Positions 24,703 to 32,217 of a DNA stretch of 64,000 nucleotides are shown here, piece after piece. The position numbers were made by a program, and so were the translations under genes. The stretch is from the NCBI GenBank assembly GCA_045632265.1, contig JAZQWG010000028.1, positions 53,916 through 117,915 of the forward strand. Reading direction: 5' to 3'. This DNA comes from Scatosoma sp045632265 (GTDB lineage Bacteria > Bacillota > Clostridia > Christensenellales > Borkfalkiaceae). The stretch's first letter is position 1; every line of letters starts with the position of its first letter. A model generated the notes under the pieces. It worked only from the letters and a program-made list of their open reading frames with translations, did not search any database and was not told the DNA's origin.

Positions 24703-25338
24703 ATGGCGTTGATGGATAAATGGTGTGTAGAAACTTTGGTTTTCGGCGAAAATGGGTTGATTCCCGTGATCGTGCAAGATTACGAAAGTGGCGAAGTGCT
24801 TATGTTTGCGTATATGAATAAGGAAGCCGCTGAAAAGACGGTGGAATCGGGCTATGCGCATTATTATGACGTAGCGGCGGGCGTTGTGGATACGTTTGGC
24901 GCAACGGAAGGCAACACGCAAAAAATTATGGCGGCGTTCGTGGCGGACGGCGGCAAGACGTTGCTTATTAAAGTGAAGCCCAACGGCAATTCTTCGTGTG
25001 ATGGCAAGGCGTATTCCGCTTTTAACGAACAAATCAAAGGCGATTATAAGGACATCGGCAGCGAAATGTTCGGGCGTTTGCAACGCATTGTAAAAGGTTA
25101 TAAGGAAAACCCCGAGGATGGCGGTTACACCAGTTTTCTTTTTGCTAAAGGCGTAGATAGAATCAGCAAAAAAGTGGGCGAAGAAGCGGTGGAATTCGTT
25201 ATCGCAAGCAAAAACGGGGAAAAAGAAGGGGTTGTGCACGAAGCGGCAGACTTGTTGTATCACGTTATTGTCTTGCTTACGGCAAGCGGCGTGGACGTTT
25301 CCGAAGTATGTTCCGAACTTTGCAAACGCAATAGATAA
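24703..25338 (+). CDS. HisIE-type fusion with a degenerate HisI domain
   Basis: A 211-aa protein. Residues 1-107 align with phosphoribosyl-AMP cyclohydrolase (PVIVQDYESGEVLMFAYMN at the start). Residues 120-211 match phosphoribosyl-ATP pyrophosphohydrolase (RISKKVGEEAVEFVIAS, HEAADLLYHVIVLL). In the HisI half the metal motif DCDxD is replaced by ADGGK (81-85) and the CHxGxxSCF motif by CDGKAYSAF (99-107), so the three Mg aspartates and two of three zinc cysteines are gone. The HisE half keeps its acidic metal residues. No other histidine gene is nearby. It may work only as a pyrophosphohydrolase. Confidence 0.8.
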   Translation: MALMDKWCVETLVFGENGLIPVIVQDYESGEVLMFAYMNKEAAEKTVESGYAHYYDVAAGVVDTFGATEGNTQKIMAAFVADGGKTLLIKVKPNGNSSCDGKAYSAFNEQIKGDYKDIGSEMFGRLQRIVKGYKENPEDGGYTSFLFAKGVDRISKKVGEEAVEFVIASKNGEKEGVVHEAADLLYHVIVLLTASGVDVSEVCSELCKRNR

Positions 25339-25352
25339 TTTTTACATAACAA

Positions 25353-25381
25353 CCAAAGGCAACGCAGTGGCGTTGCCTTTT
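25353..25381 (+). repeat. 29-bp hairpin repeat, copy 1
   Basis: A GGCAACGC / GCGTTGCC stem with AAA and TTTT flanks: a terminator for hisIE. The 29 bases are identical to copy 2 at 26063-26091. Confidence 0.85.
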
Positions 25382-25486
25382 ATATTGTATGGTCTTTTGA
25401 AAATTTATTGACAAAAGCGGTGGTTTGTGATAGACTTAATAATGATAATGCTAAAATAAATAAAATTGAGGATTTTTGGAGGCTAT

Positions 25487-26050
25487 ATGTCGAAAAAATT
25501 AAGAGAAATCATCCGAAAAGAAAGAGAATTGTATATGCCGCAAGCGAAAACGTGGAAAGCTCGCTTATTAATGAGATTTTGCCATGATGAAAGCTACGAA
25601 CTCTTCCTTTGGTCGAAATATATGCGCAAGTCGGAGTATTTCGCGAAAAATAGCAAGACGAAAATAGGCAAGATTCGTGCTTTTTTGGCTGGAAGAAAAA
25701 TGAATATTCAAGGCAATAAATTAGGTTTTTTTATTTCGTCTGGTTGCTTTGGTGAAGGAGTGAAAATCTTTCACAAGGGCGATATTATTATCAATTATAG
25801 AAGTGTAATTGGCGATGGCTGTAAATTGCACGGAGATAACTGTATCGGGAATAATGGCAAAGACTTCGAGTGCCCTGTTTTGGGTAAAAACGTGGACGTT
25901 GGTATTGGTGCAAAAATTATCGGTGGTGTCACGATAGCGGACGATATCAAGATAGGGGCAAATGCCGTAGTGACGAAATCGTTTTTAGAGCCTGGTATTA
26001 CAATTGCAGGAGTGCCTGCACGTAAAATTAAAGATAGAGTGGACGAATAG
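25487..26050 (+). CDS. hexapeptide-repeat acetyltransferase (serine acetyltransferase-like)
   Basis: A 187-aa protein. After a basic N-terminal helical region (residues 1-75) comes a left-handed beta-helix of hexapeptide repeats (IIINYRSVIGDGCKLHGDN, VDVGIGAKIIGGVTIADDIKIGANAVVTKSF), ending in the GVPARKI motif of CysE-like transferases. Such short forms acetylate serine or sugars in surface-polymer synthesis. ATG 25487 follows TTTGGAGGCTAT. Base composition is more AT-rich than the neighbours, and identical 29-bp hairpin repeats lie on both sides, so it may be an acquired cassette. Confidence 0.8.
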   Translation: MSKKLREIIRKERELYMPQAKTWKARLLMRFCHDESYELFLWSKYMRKSEYFAKNSKTKIGKIRAFLAGRKMNIQGNKLGFFISSGCFGEGVKIFHKGDIIINYRSVIGDGCKLHGDNCIGNNGKDFECPVLGKNVDVGIGAKIIGGVTIADDIKIGANAVVTKSFLEPGITIAGVPARKIKDRVDE

Positions 26051-26062
26051 GAAAAATAAAAC

Positions 26063-26091
26063 CCAAAGGCAACGCAGTGGCGTTGCCTTTT
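26063..26091 (+). repeat. 29-bp hairpin repeat, copy 2
   Basis: An identical copy of 25353-25381, 710 bases further on, acting as terminator of the acetyltransferase gene. Confidence 0.85.
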
Positions 26092-26190
26092 TTACTTGCA
26101 AAAGAAGTGAAAATATATAAAAAAACGACAAAATACTTTGCTCTAAATGCGCTATGCTATTCTATGCTAAAAAATAAAAGGAGCAGGCGT

Positions 26191-26961
26191 ATGGCAAGGA
26201 AGATTGTCGTGACAAGCGGAAAGGGTGGGGTTGGAAAAACTACCGTGGCGGCATCGCTTGCCGCCTATCTATCGAGAAAAGGACAACGGGTTGCGCTGTG
26301 TGATGCCGATTTGGGCTTGAACAACGTCGATGTGGCAACGGGGGTGGAAAACCTTGTTTCCTACGATATCGTAGACGTTATCGAAGGGCGATGTCGCGCC
26401 GTGCAGGCGCTTGTACAGCACCCCGATTTTCCCAATCTTTATATTTTAACGAGTTCCCATTCTTCGCCCGAACGCTACGTTTCGCCACAAGCGTTCAAGC
26501 TTGTATTAGACGCTCTTGCGTCGAAATTCGATTTTATTTTTATCGATTGCCCTGCTGGCATTGAAGACGGGTTCCATCGTGCGGTGGCATCGGCAAACGA
26601 AGCAATCGTCGTCACAACCCCGCACGTAAGCGCCATTCGTGATGCGGACAAGGTGCTCACTTTGCTCAAAAGCTACGATTTTTCTTCGATTTCCTTGGTG
26701 GTCAATCGTGTGCGTGGGGACTATCTTGCTGCGGGCGACTGCGTATTTCCACAAGAGATAGAACGGATTTTGAAGACGAATTTGATAGGGGTTATCCCCG
26801 AGGATTATAAGATAGGCGTAGGCTCGATTGCAAACGTACATACGTCCATAAAAACGCTTGGAAACAATCTTTTGACGGGCAAAAATCGCCTATACGACAC
26901 CCTTCAAAAATACACGGGCTTTTTCGGTGGATTGCGCCGAGTGCTAAAACGGAATTTGTAG
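26191..26961 (+). CDS. minD: septum site-determining protein MinD
   Basis: A 256-aa ParA/MinD ATPase. It carries the deviant Walker A GKGGVGKTT (residues 10-18), DADLGLNNVDVATG near 38, and FIDCPAGIEDGF near 112. The C-terminal end FGGLRRVLKRNL is an amphipathic, basic helix typical of the MinD membrane-targeting sequence. MinD positions the division site by recruiting a FtsZ inhibitor. ATG 26191 follows AAAAGGAGCAGG. No minC is adjacent; a small gene 9 bases downstream occupies the usual minE position. Confidence 0.9.
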   Translation: MARKIVVTSGKGGVGKTTVAASLAAYLSRKGQRVALCDADLGLNNVDVATGVENLVSYDIVDVIEGRCRAVQALVQHPDFPNLYILTSSHSSPERYVSPQAFKLVLDALASKFDFIFIDCPAGIEDGFHRAVASANEAIVVTTPHVSAIRDADKVLTLLKSYDFSSISLVVNRVRGDYLAAGDCVFPQEIERILKTNLIGVIPEDYKIGVGSIANVHTSIKTLGNNLLTGKNRLYDTLQKYTGFFGGLRRVLKRNL

Positions 26962-26970
26962 GGGGTATGT

Positions 26971-27213
26971 ATGCGACGAAGGGATAGAGCAATGGAAGAA
27001 ACGTTGCGTGCAAACAACGTGATTTGCGCGGACAAGTGCTTGATGAGCGAAGCTTGCCGTGCGCTTGTCTTACAAGATTTTGCGGAAAAGTTTAACGAAT
27101 ATTTCGATTTGACGGGTTTGCCCCGTATGGAAATAGTATGCCAAAACGGCACGTACGCCGTCACGCTCAATTTTGAGGCGGAACGAATCAAGAAATTTAA
27201 TGTGCTAATATAA
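26971..27213 (+). CDS. small conserved-looking protein downstream of minD
   Basis: An 80-aa protein I cannot assign with confidence. It reads as an N-terminal helix with three cysteines (ICADKCLMSEACRAL), then a helix (LQDFAEKFNEYF) and two probable beta strands (MEIVCQNGTYAVTLNFEAE). The helix-strand-strand tail and its place directly after minD recall the MinE topological domain, but sequence similarity by eye is weak. It starts after GGGGGTATGT. It may be a MinD regulator; this is inference from position. Confidence 0.65.
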   Translation: MRRRDRAMEETLRANNVICADKCLMSEACRALVLQDFAEKFNEYFDLTGLPRMEIVCQNGTYAVTLNFEAERIKKFNVLI

Positions 27214-27215
27214 AG

Positions 27216-27257
27216 AAAAACCCCGTTTGAGAAACCACTCAAACGGGGGTATTTTTA
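27216..27257. terminator. bidirectional terminator between the minD unit and trmO
   Basis: CCCCGTTTGAG (27221-27231) and CTCAAACGGGG (27238-27248), loop AAACCA, with an A-run on the left and a T-run on the right. It serves both convergent genes. Confidence 0.9.
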
Positions 27258-27935
27258 TACGTTTTCTACGGATAAGACGGATAACGTGGCGTTTTTTACG
27301 CTGAATTTAATTTCAAAATCGCCAAATCGCATGCCGTAAATTCTATCGTCGTCTTGATAGGAAGGACGGGGATCGTCGCCAAGACATTCTATCAAAGCCG
27401 CTTGTTTTTCTTGCGGAATACGGATAAGCAATTCTTGCGGGAAATCCACTTTCAATCCATCGTGTTGATGGCAATCGGCATACCCACCCACGGCGTTTTC
27501 CACGCAATCGGTGAAGGGCACGTACGGCTTGATATCAAAAATGGGTGTTCCGTCCAACAAATCCGCACCCGACACGATAAGCACGCTGCCTTCGCCCGTC
27601 TTTTCCACGCGCACAAGTTTCACGCACGAAAGCCCGATACGGTTAGGTCGAAAGGGGGAACGGCTTGCAAACACGCCTACACGCTCGTTGCCGCCAAGAC
27701 GGGGTGGACGAATGGTGGGAGAGAATTCCTTTTCGGGGGTTTTGGAAAAGGAAAAAAGTAGCCACAAATGGGAAAAACCTTCAATGCCACGCAGCGCTTC
27801 GTCGTTTCTAAATTCCTTTTCAAAAACGATACGAGAAAGTAGCGAAGGAGCTCTGCCGCTTTGACGGGGTATGCCAAATTTTTCTTTGAAATCGTTGTGG
27901 ATATACGCAACGGGTGTAATCGTTTGTTTTTTCAT
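27255..27935 (-). CDS. trmO: tRNA m6t6A37 methyltransferase TrmO (TsaA-like)
   Basis: A 226-aa protein of the TrmO/YaeB family, which methylates N6-threonylcarbamoyladenosine at tRNA position 37 using SAM. Signatures: ITPVAYIHNDF at the start, FSHLWLLFSF, GVFASRSPFRPNRIGLS near residue 90, LDGTPIFDIKPYVPFTD near 130, and a C-terminal extension with RPSYQDD. The start is ATG 27935. There is no Shine-Dalgarno; a consensus promoter places the -10 box exactly 6 bases before the ATG. tsaD, part of the t6A pathway that makes the substrate, is at 61.4 kb. Confidence 0.92.
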   Translation of the reverse strand: MKKQTITPVAYIHNDFKEKFGIPRQSGRAPSLLSRIVFEKEFRNDEALRGIEGFSHLWLLFSFSKTPEKEFSPTIRPPRLGGNERVGVFASRSPFRPNRIGLSCVKLVRVEKTGEGSVLIVSGADLLDGTPIFDIKPYVPFTDCVENAVGGYADCHQHDGLKVDFPQELLIRIPQEKQAALIECLGDDPRPSYQDDDRIYGMRFGDFEIKFSVKNATLSVLSVENV

Positions 27936-27941
27936 AATCGT

Positions 27942-27970
27942 ATTATAAAACTTTTTCGCCTTTTTGTCAA
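27942..27970 (-). promoter_or_regulatory. trmO promoter, apparently leaderless
   Basis: On the minus strand TTGACA (27965-27970), 17 bases, TATAAT (27942-27947), then ACGATT and the ATG. The normal start point, 7 bases after the -10, is the A of the start codon. Confidence 0.8.
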
Positions 27971-28018
27971 GCAAATGCAAAAGAGCGCAAATATCTTGAA
28001 AAAACTTCTTTCAAACCC

Positions 28019-28047
28019 TTGAAAAAACTTTTTTTAAGTAGTATAAT
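28019..28047 (+). promoter_or_regulatory. metF-metH operon promoter
   Basis: TTGAAA (28019-28024), 17 bases, TATAAT (28042-28047), 54 bases ahead of metF. Confidence 0.7.
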
Positions 28048-28054
28048 GAAAGGG

Positions 28055-28075
28055 TATTATAATTGCATTATAATA
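28055..28075 (+). promoter_or_regulatory. palindromic operator candidate in the metF leader
   Basis: Perfect 9-base arms TATTATAAT and ATTATAATA around TGC, centred about 18 bases after the -10 box, overlapping or just downstream of the transcription start. The arms resemble half-sites of Fur/PerR-type boxes but the spacing (3 bases) differs. The leader is too short for a SAM-I riboswitch or T-box. Confidence 0.55.
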
Positions 28076-28100
28076 ACTTTTTTCACTAAAGGTGCGAGAG

Positions 28101-28988
28101 ATGAAACTTACCGAGCTTTTCAAACAAAATAAATATTCGCTTTCTTTTGAAGTATTTCCGCCCAAAACGGACGACGTGTACGACAGCGTAAAGACGGCGA
28201 CGGAAGAAATTGCCCGTTTGAAACCCGCCTACATGAGTGTCACTTACGGCGCGGGCGGCGGTACAAGCAAGTACACGCTTGAAATTGCGAAAAACATCAA
28301 AGCGGAATTCGGCGTGCCTTCCCTTGCTCACCTTACGTGCGTATCGTCCACGAGAGAAACGGTGAAAGAACGCATTGAAGATTTCAAAAAAGCGGGCGTG
28401 CAAAACGTCATGGCGCTTCGTGGGGATATCCCGCAAGAAAGAGCGCATGAAGACCGTTCGCAATGGGCGTATCGTCACGCCGTTGATTTGATTGCGGACA
28501 TCAAGCAAAGCGGCGGTGATTTTTGTATCGGTGGGGCGTGCTATCCCGAGGTTCACCCTGAAAGTGCCACGCAAAAGGAAGACATCGGTTATTTGAAGGC
28601 AAAGGTAGATGCGGGTTGCGATTTCTTGACTACGCAAATGTTTTTCGATAACAACCTTTTGTACAACTTCTTATATAAAATCCGTCAAGCGGGTATTACC
28701 GTACCCGTCGTTGCGGGCATTATGCCTATCACCAACGCAAAGCAAGTGGAAAGGGCGATTAACCTTTCCGGCTCGTTTATGCCCCAACGTTTTAAGGCGC
28801 TCGTCGATAAATTCGGCGACGACCCTACGGCGATGAAACAAGCGGGCATTGCGTACGCCACCGACCAAATTATTGATTTATACGCAAACGGCATTTATAA
28901 CGTGCACGTGTACTCGATGAATAAGCCTGATATTGCACAAAAAATCCAAGAAAATCTTTCCAACATTTTGGGCAAAAATGCTGAATAA
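28101..28988 (+). CDS. metF: 5,10-methylenetetrahydrofolate reductase
   Basis: A 295-aa TIM-barrel flavoenzyme that reduces methylene-THF to methyl-THF, the methyl donor for MetH. Visible: YSLSFEVFPPKTDD (catalytic Glu) near residue 16, SVTYGAGGGT near 52, LAHLTCV near 77, ALRGDIP near 109, and QMFFDN near 180. ATG 28101 lies 6 bases after AAAGGTG. It overlaps the next gene by 11 bases. Confidence 0.95.
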   Translation: MKLTELFKQNKYSLSFEVFPPKTDDVYDSVKTATEEIARLKPAYMSVTYGAGGGTSKYTLEIAKNIKAEFGVPSLAHLTCVSSTRETVKERIEDFKKAGVQNVMALRGDIPQERAHEDRSQWAYRHAVDLIADIKQSGGDFCIGGACYPEVHPESATQKEDIGYLKAKVDAGCDFLTTQMFFDNNLLYNFLYKIRQAGITVPVVAGIMPITNAKQVERAINLSGSFMPQRFKALVDKFGDDPTAMKQAGIAYATDQIIDLYANGIYNVHVYSMNKPDIAQKIQENLSNILGKNAE

Positions 28989-29634
28989 GGTATTGATAAA
29001 AACATACGCCCCTTGCAAAATAGACGAAAGGGAAGTCTTTCGCTATGCGGGCTATCGCGGGGAAGTGGGCGAGCAAGCGCACGCACTTTTGCAAGAGTGT
29101 GTAAAAGAGAGCGAAAACGCTTTTTCCTATCAAGTGGTTTACGTAGTGACAAGGGCAAGCGATTTAACAAACAAGTGGCAAGATAAATTGCTTTGCAACC
29201 GTTTGCAAAAAGCCGAGTACGCCGTGGTTTTTGCTGCAACGGTGGGCTTGGGGATAGACCGCTTAATTTTGAAAAACGAAAGCGTATCGCCCACGAAAGC
29301 GTTGTTTATGCAAGCGCTTGGCGCGGAACGCATTGAAAGCTTGTGCAACGCCTTTTGCATGGATATAAAAACGGCTTGTGAAGAAAAGGGATATCACACG
29401 GGCGCAAGATTTAGCGCAGGCTACGGCGATTTTTCTATCGAGCGACAAAGGGATATTTTTGCGCTGTTATCCCCGCAAAAAATCGGCTTGACGTTGAACG
29501 ATAGTTTGCTGATGTCGCCCACCAAATCGGTGACGGCGATTATCCCTATCGGTAAGGACGTAAAAGAAAAAACGCACGCTTGCGAAAATTGCGAAAAACA
29601 AGATTGCGAATATAGAGATAATTATGGAAATTAA
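28978..29634 (+). CDS. stand-alone methionine synthase reactivation-domain protein
   Basis: A 218-aa protein resembling the C-terminal activation domain of cobalamin-dependent methionine synthase, here a separate gene. Features: ATVGLGIDRLI near residue 90, GAERIESLCNAFC near 122, the SAM-binding core ARFSAGYGDFSIERQRDIF near 150, and LMSPTKSVTAIIPIG near 187. It ends with a cysteine cluster CENCEKQDC. It would reductively remethylate inactive cob(II)alamin of MetH with SAM. It overlaps metF and metH by 11 bases each, so all three are translationally coupled. The same split occurs in Thermotoga and clostridia. Confidence 0.85.
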   Translation: MLNKVLIKTYAPCKIDEREVFRYAGYRGEVGEQAHALLQECVKESENAFSYQVVYVVTRASDLTNKWQDKLLCNRLQKAEYAVVFAATVGLGIDRLILKNESVSPTKALFMQALGAERIESLCNAFCMDIKTACEEKGYHTGARFSAGYGDFSIERQRDIFALLSPQKIGLTLNDSLLMSPTKSVTAIIPIGKDVKEKTHACENCEKQDCEYRDNYGN

Positions 29635-32032
29635 ACAGTACTTACAACAAAATATCGTGTATTTCGACGGTGGCACGGGCACGCTTTTGCAAGAAGCGGG
29701 CTTGGCGCTTGGCGAACTTCCCGAGCGTTGGAATATCACGCACGCAGACAAAATAGTGGATATCCACCGCGCGTATTTTCAGGCGGGTAGCAATATCGTG
29801 TGCGCAAACACCTTTGGCGCAAACGCTTTGAAATTTTCAGACGACGAGTTGGAAAACGTTATTCGTGCGGCACTCGAAAATGCGCGCAAAGCGAAAACGA
29901 AAGCGGAAAATCAATGGGTTGCGCTTGATATCGGGCCTTTGGGAAAATTGTTAAAACCGTACGGCGATTACGATTTTGAAGAAGCGGTGGCAACCTTTGC
30001 AAAGACGGTGAAACTGGGCGTAAAATACGGTGCGGATTTAATTTTCATTGAAACGATGAGCGACAGCTACGAAACGAAGGCGGCGGTGCTTGCGGCGAAA
30101 GAAAATTCGTCTTTGCCCATTTTCGTATCGTGCGCGTATGGCAGCGATAGCAAATTGATGACGGGCGCAAGCCCCGAAGCGATGGTGGCAATGCTGGAAG
30201 GCTTGGGCGTGGACGCAATCGGTGCAAACTGCTCGCTTGGACCTAAACAACTTAAAGACGTGGTGCAACGCTTGCTTGCCGTTTCTTCTCTGCCCGTTAT
30301 CGTAAAACCCAACGCGGGCTTGCCGAGAGTGGAAGATGATCAAACGACGTACGATTGCACGGCGGAAGAGTTTGCTTGTCTTATGGCGGACTTCGCGCGC
30401 ATGGGTGCAAGAGTGCTTGGCGGTTGCTGTGGCACTACGCCTAAATACGTAGAAGAAACGTTCAAGGCGACGAAAGATATTACGCCTTGTGAAATTACTG
30501 ATAAAAATATCACGTGGGTGTCTTCGTACACGCACGCGGTCGTATTTGATAAACCGCTTATCATCGGCGAACGCATTAACCCCACGGGCAAAAAGCGTTT
30601 CAAACAAGCGCTTTTGGAAGGGGATAAGGAATACGCCTTAAACGAAGCGATTACGCAAAAGGATAAGGGAGCGCATTTGCTTGACGTCAACGTCGGATTA
30701 CCGGGGATTGACGAAAGTGCAACCTTGAAAGCGTACGTGGAAAGCATTCAAGCCATCGTCAACTTGCCCTTGCAAATCGACACGTCTTCGATAAAGGCGT
30801 TGGAAAGCGCTTTGCGTGTGTACAACGGTAAACCGCTTGTCAATTCCGTCAACGGCAAAAAGGAAAGCATGGACAGCGTGCTTCCGCTTGTGAAAAAGTA
30901 CGGTGGGGCGGTGGTTGCTCTCACTTTGGACGAAAGCGGAATTCCCGAAACGAGCGAAGGCCGTGTAGAGATTGCGAAAAAGATTATTGCCGAAGCGGAA
31001 AAGTACGGCATTGCGAAAAAGGATATTTTCATCGACACGTTGACGACGTCTATCGCTACGGATAAAAATGCGGCGCAAACGACGTTGCAAGCGTTGCGTT
31101 ATTGCACGGAAGAACTTGGCGTGCATACGACGCTTGGCGTATCCAACGTATCTTTCGGCTTGCCGTCGAGAGAAACGATCAACGCTACGTTTTTTGCGTG
31201 CGCTCTTCAAAACGGACTTTCGGGGGCAATCATCAATCCTTCGTCGATTGAAATGCAAAAAGTGTATAAAAGTTTTTGCGCCTTAAACGGCAAGGACGAA
31301 GGTTGCGGCGAATATATCCGTTTTGCAACGGAAGAACTGCCTAATATCCTTTCAAGTGTAGTTGCGCCTACGGTGGTGGCGGGGAAAAAGGCGGTTGGCT
31401 CGGCGCTTTTCACGTCCATTGCGGAAGGACGAAAGGAAGGTGCGGAACGGGCGTGTGAAGAATTGCTTTTGGCAAAAGCCCCCCTTGAAATCGTCAACGG
31501 CGAAATTGTGCCTGCGCTCGATTTCGTGGGTAAGGCGTACGAAGAAAAACGCGCGTATCTTCCCCAACTTTTGATGAGTGCGGAAAGCGCAAAAGCATCG
31601 TTTGAAAAAATCCGTTTGCACCTTTTGCAAAAGGGCGAAACGCAAGAAAAGAAATGCAAATTCGTCATTGCGACGGTGCACGGCGATATCCACGACATCG
31701 GCAAAAACATCGTTAAGACGTTGCTTGAAAATTACGGCTTCGATACGGTGGATTTGGGACGTGACGTGCTTCCCCAAACGGTGGTGGACGCGGTGGCAAA
31801 AACCCACGCTCCGCTCGTTGGGCTTTCGGCGCTTATGACGACGACGCTTCCGTCGATGGAAGAAACGGTGAAACTTTTGAAAGAACAAACCCCTTGGTGC
31901 AAAATCGTCGTGGGCGGTGCGGTGCTCAACCAAGAATACGCCGATAAAATCGGCGCGGACGCTTATGCAAAGGACGGCATGGAAACGGTGCGCTACGCCG
32001 AAAGGGTTTACGCTGAAATTATGCAAAAATAA
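29624..32032 (+). CDS. metH: cobalamin-dependent methionine synthase lacking the reactivation domain
   Basis: An 802-aa enzyme that methylates homocysteine using methyl-THF through methylcobalamin. Order: homocysteine-binding domain (residues 1-285, zinc ligands in GANCSLG and GGCCGTTP), pterin-binding domain (about 300-560, IIGERINPTGKK), B12 cap (about 580-670) and Rossmann B12 domain with the cofactor histidine in HGDIHDIGKN near 686. The chain stops after this domain; the usual 330-residue activation domain is supplied by the preceding gene. Confidence 0.95.
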   Translation: MEIKQYLQQNIVYFDGGTGTLLQEAGLALGELPERWNITHADKIVDIHRAYFQAGSNIVCANTFGANALKFSDDELENVIRAALENARKAKTKAENQWVALDIGPLGKLLKPYGDYDFEEAVATFAKTVKLGVKYGADLIFIETMSDSYETKAAVLAAKENSSLPIFVSCAYGSDSKLMTGASPEAMVAMLEGLGVDAIGANCSLGPKQLKDVVQRLLAVSSLPVIVKPNAGLPRVEDDQTTYDCTAEEFACLMADFARMGARVLGGCCGTTPKYVEETFKATKDITPCEITDKNITWVSSYTHAVVFDKPLIIGERINPTGKKRFKQALLEGDKEYALNEAITQKDKGAHLLDVNVGLPGIDESATLKAYVESIQAIVNLPLQIDTSSIKALESALRVYNGKPLVNSVNGKKESMDSVLPLVKKYGGAVVALTLDESGIPETSEGRVEIAKKIIAEAEKYGIAKKDIFIDTLTTSIATDKNAAQTTLQALRYCTEELGVHTTLGVSNVSFGLPSRETINATFFACALQNGLSGAIINPSSIEMQKVYKSFCALNGKDEGCGEYIRFATEELPNILSSVVAPTVVAGKKAVGSALFTSIAEGRKEGAERACEELLLAKAPLEIVNGEIVPALDFVGKAYEEKRAYLPQLLMSAESAKASFEKIRLHLLQKGETQEKKCKFVIATVHGDIHDIGKNIVKTLLENYGFDTVDLGRDVLPQTVVDAVAKTHAPLVGLSALMTTTLPSMEETVKLLKEQTPWCKIVVGGAVLNQEYADKIGADAYAKDGMETVRYAERVYAEIMQK

Positions 32033-32101
32033 CGTTTTATTCACAAAATTATACAATTATGCACAATATACGCAAAATATTCAAAACTTTATTAAAATAA
32101 A

Positions 32102-32160
32102 TGTATAAAAATGTTTGACAAAGTTGTGCATAAGGGGTAAAATAATCGTATAAATATGCA
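32102..32160 (+). promoter_or_regulatory. argG promoter with two ARG-box-like sites
   Basis: TTGACA (32115-32120), 17 bases, TAAAAT (32138-32143). TGTATAAAAATGTT (32102-32115) touches the -35 and CGTATAAATATGCA (32147-32160) lies just past the -10. Both approximate the ArgR half-site pattern TGnAT-N4-ATnCA. Arginine-dependent repression is therefore likely, although argR is not in the window. The rest of the metH-argG gap is AT-rich without other features. Confidence 0.6.
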
Positions 32161-32217
32161 GCCGAGATAGGCTGATTGAAAAAATAAAGGAAAAAACTTT
32201 TCAAGGAGAAAAAGAAA

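Noticed and set aside
25353..26091. Insertion sequence around the acetyltransferase
   Set aside because: No transposase and the flanking repeats are direct terminator hairpins rather than inverted ends; kept only as a possible cassette.
28055..28100. SAM-I riboswitch or T-box before metF
   Set aside because: The leader after the promoter is only about 45 bases and lacks the multi-helix core; only a palindrome is present.
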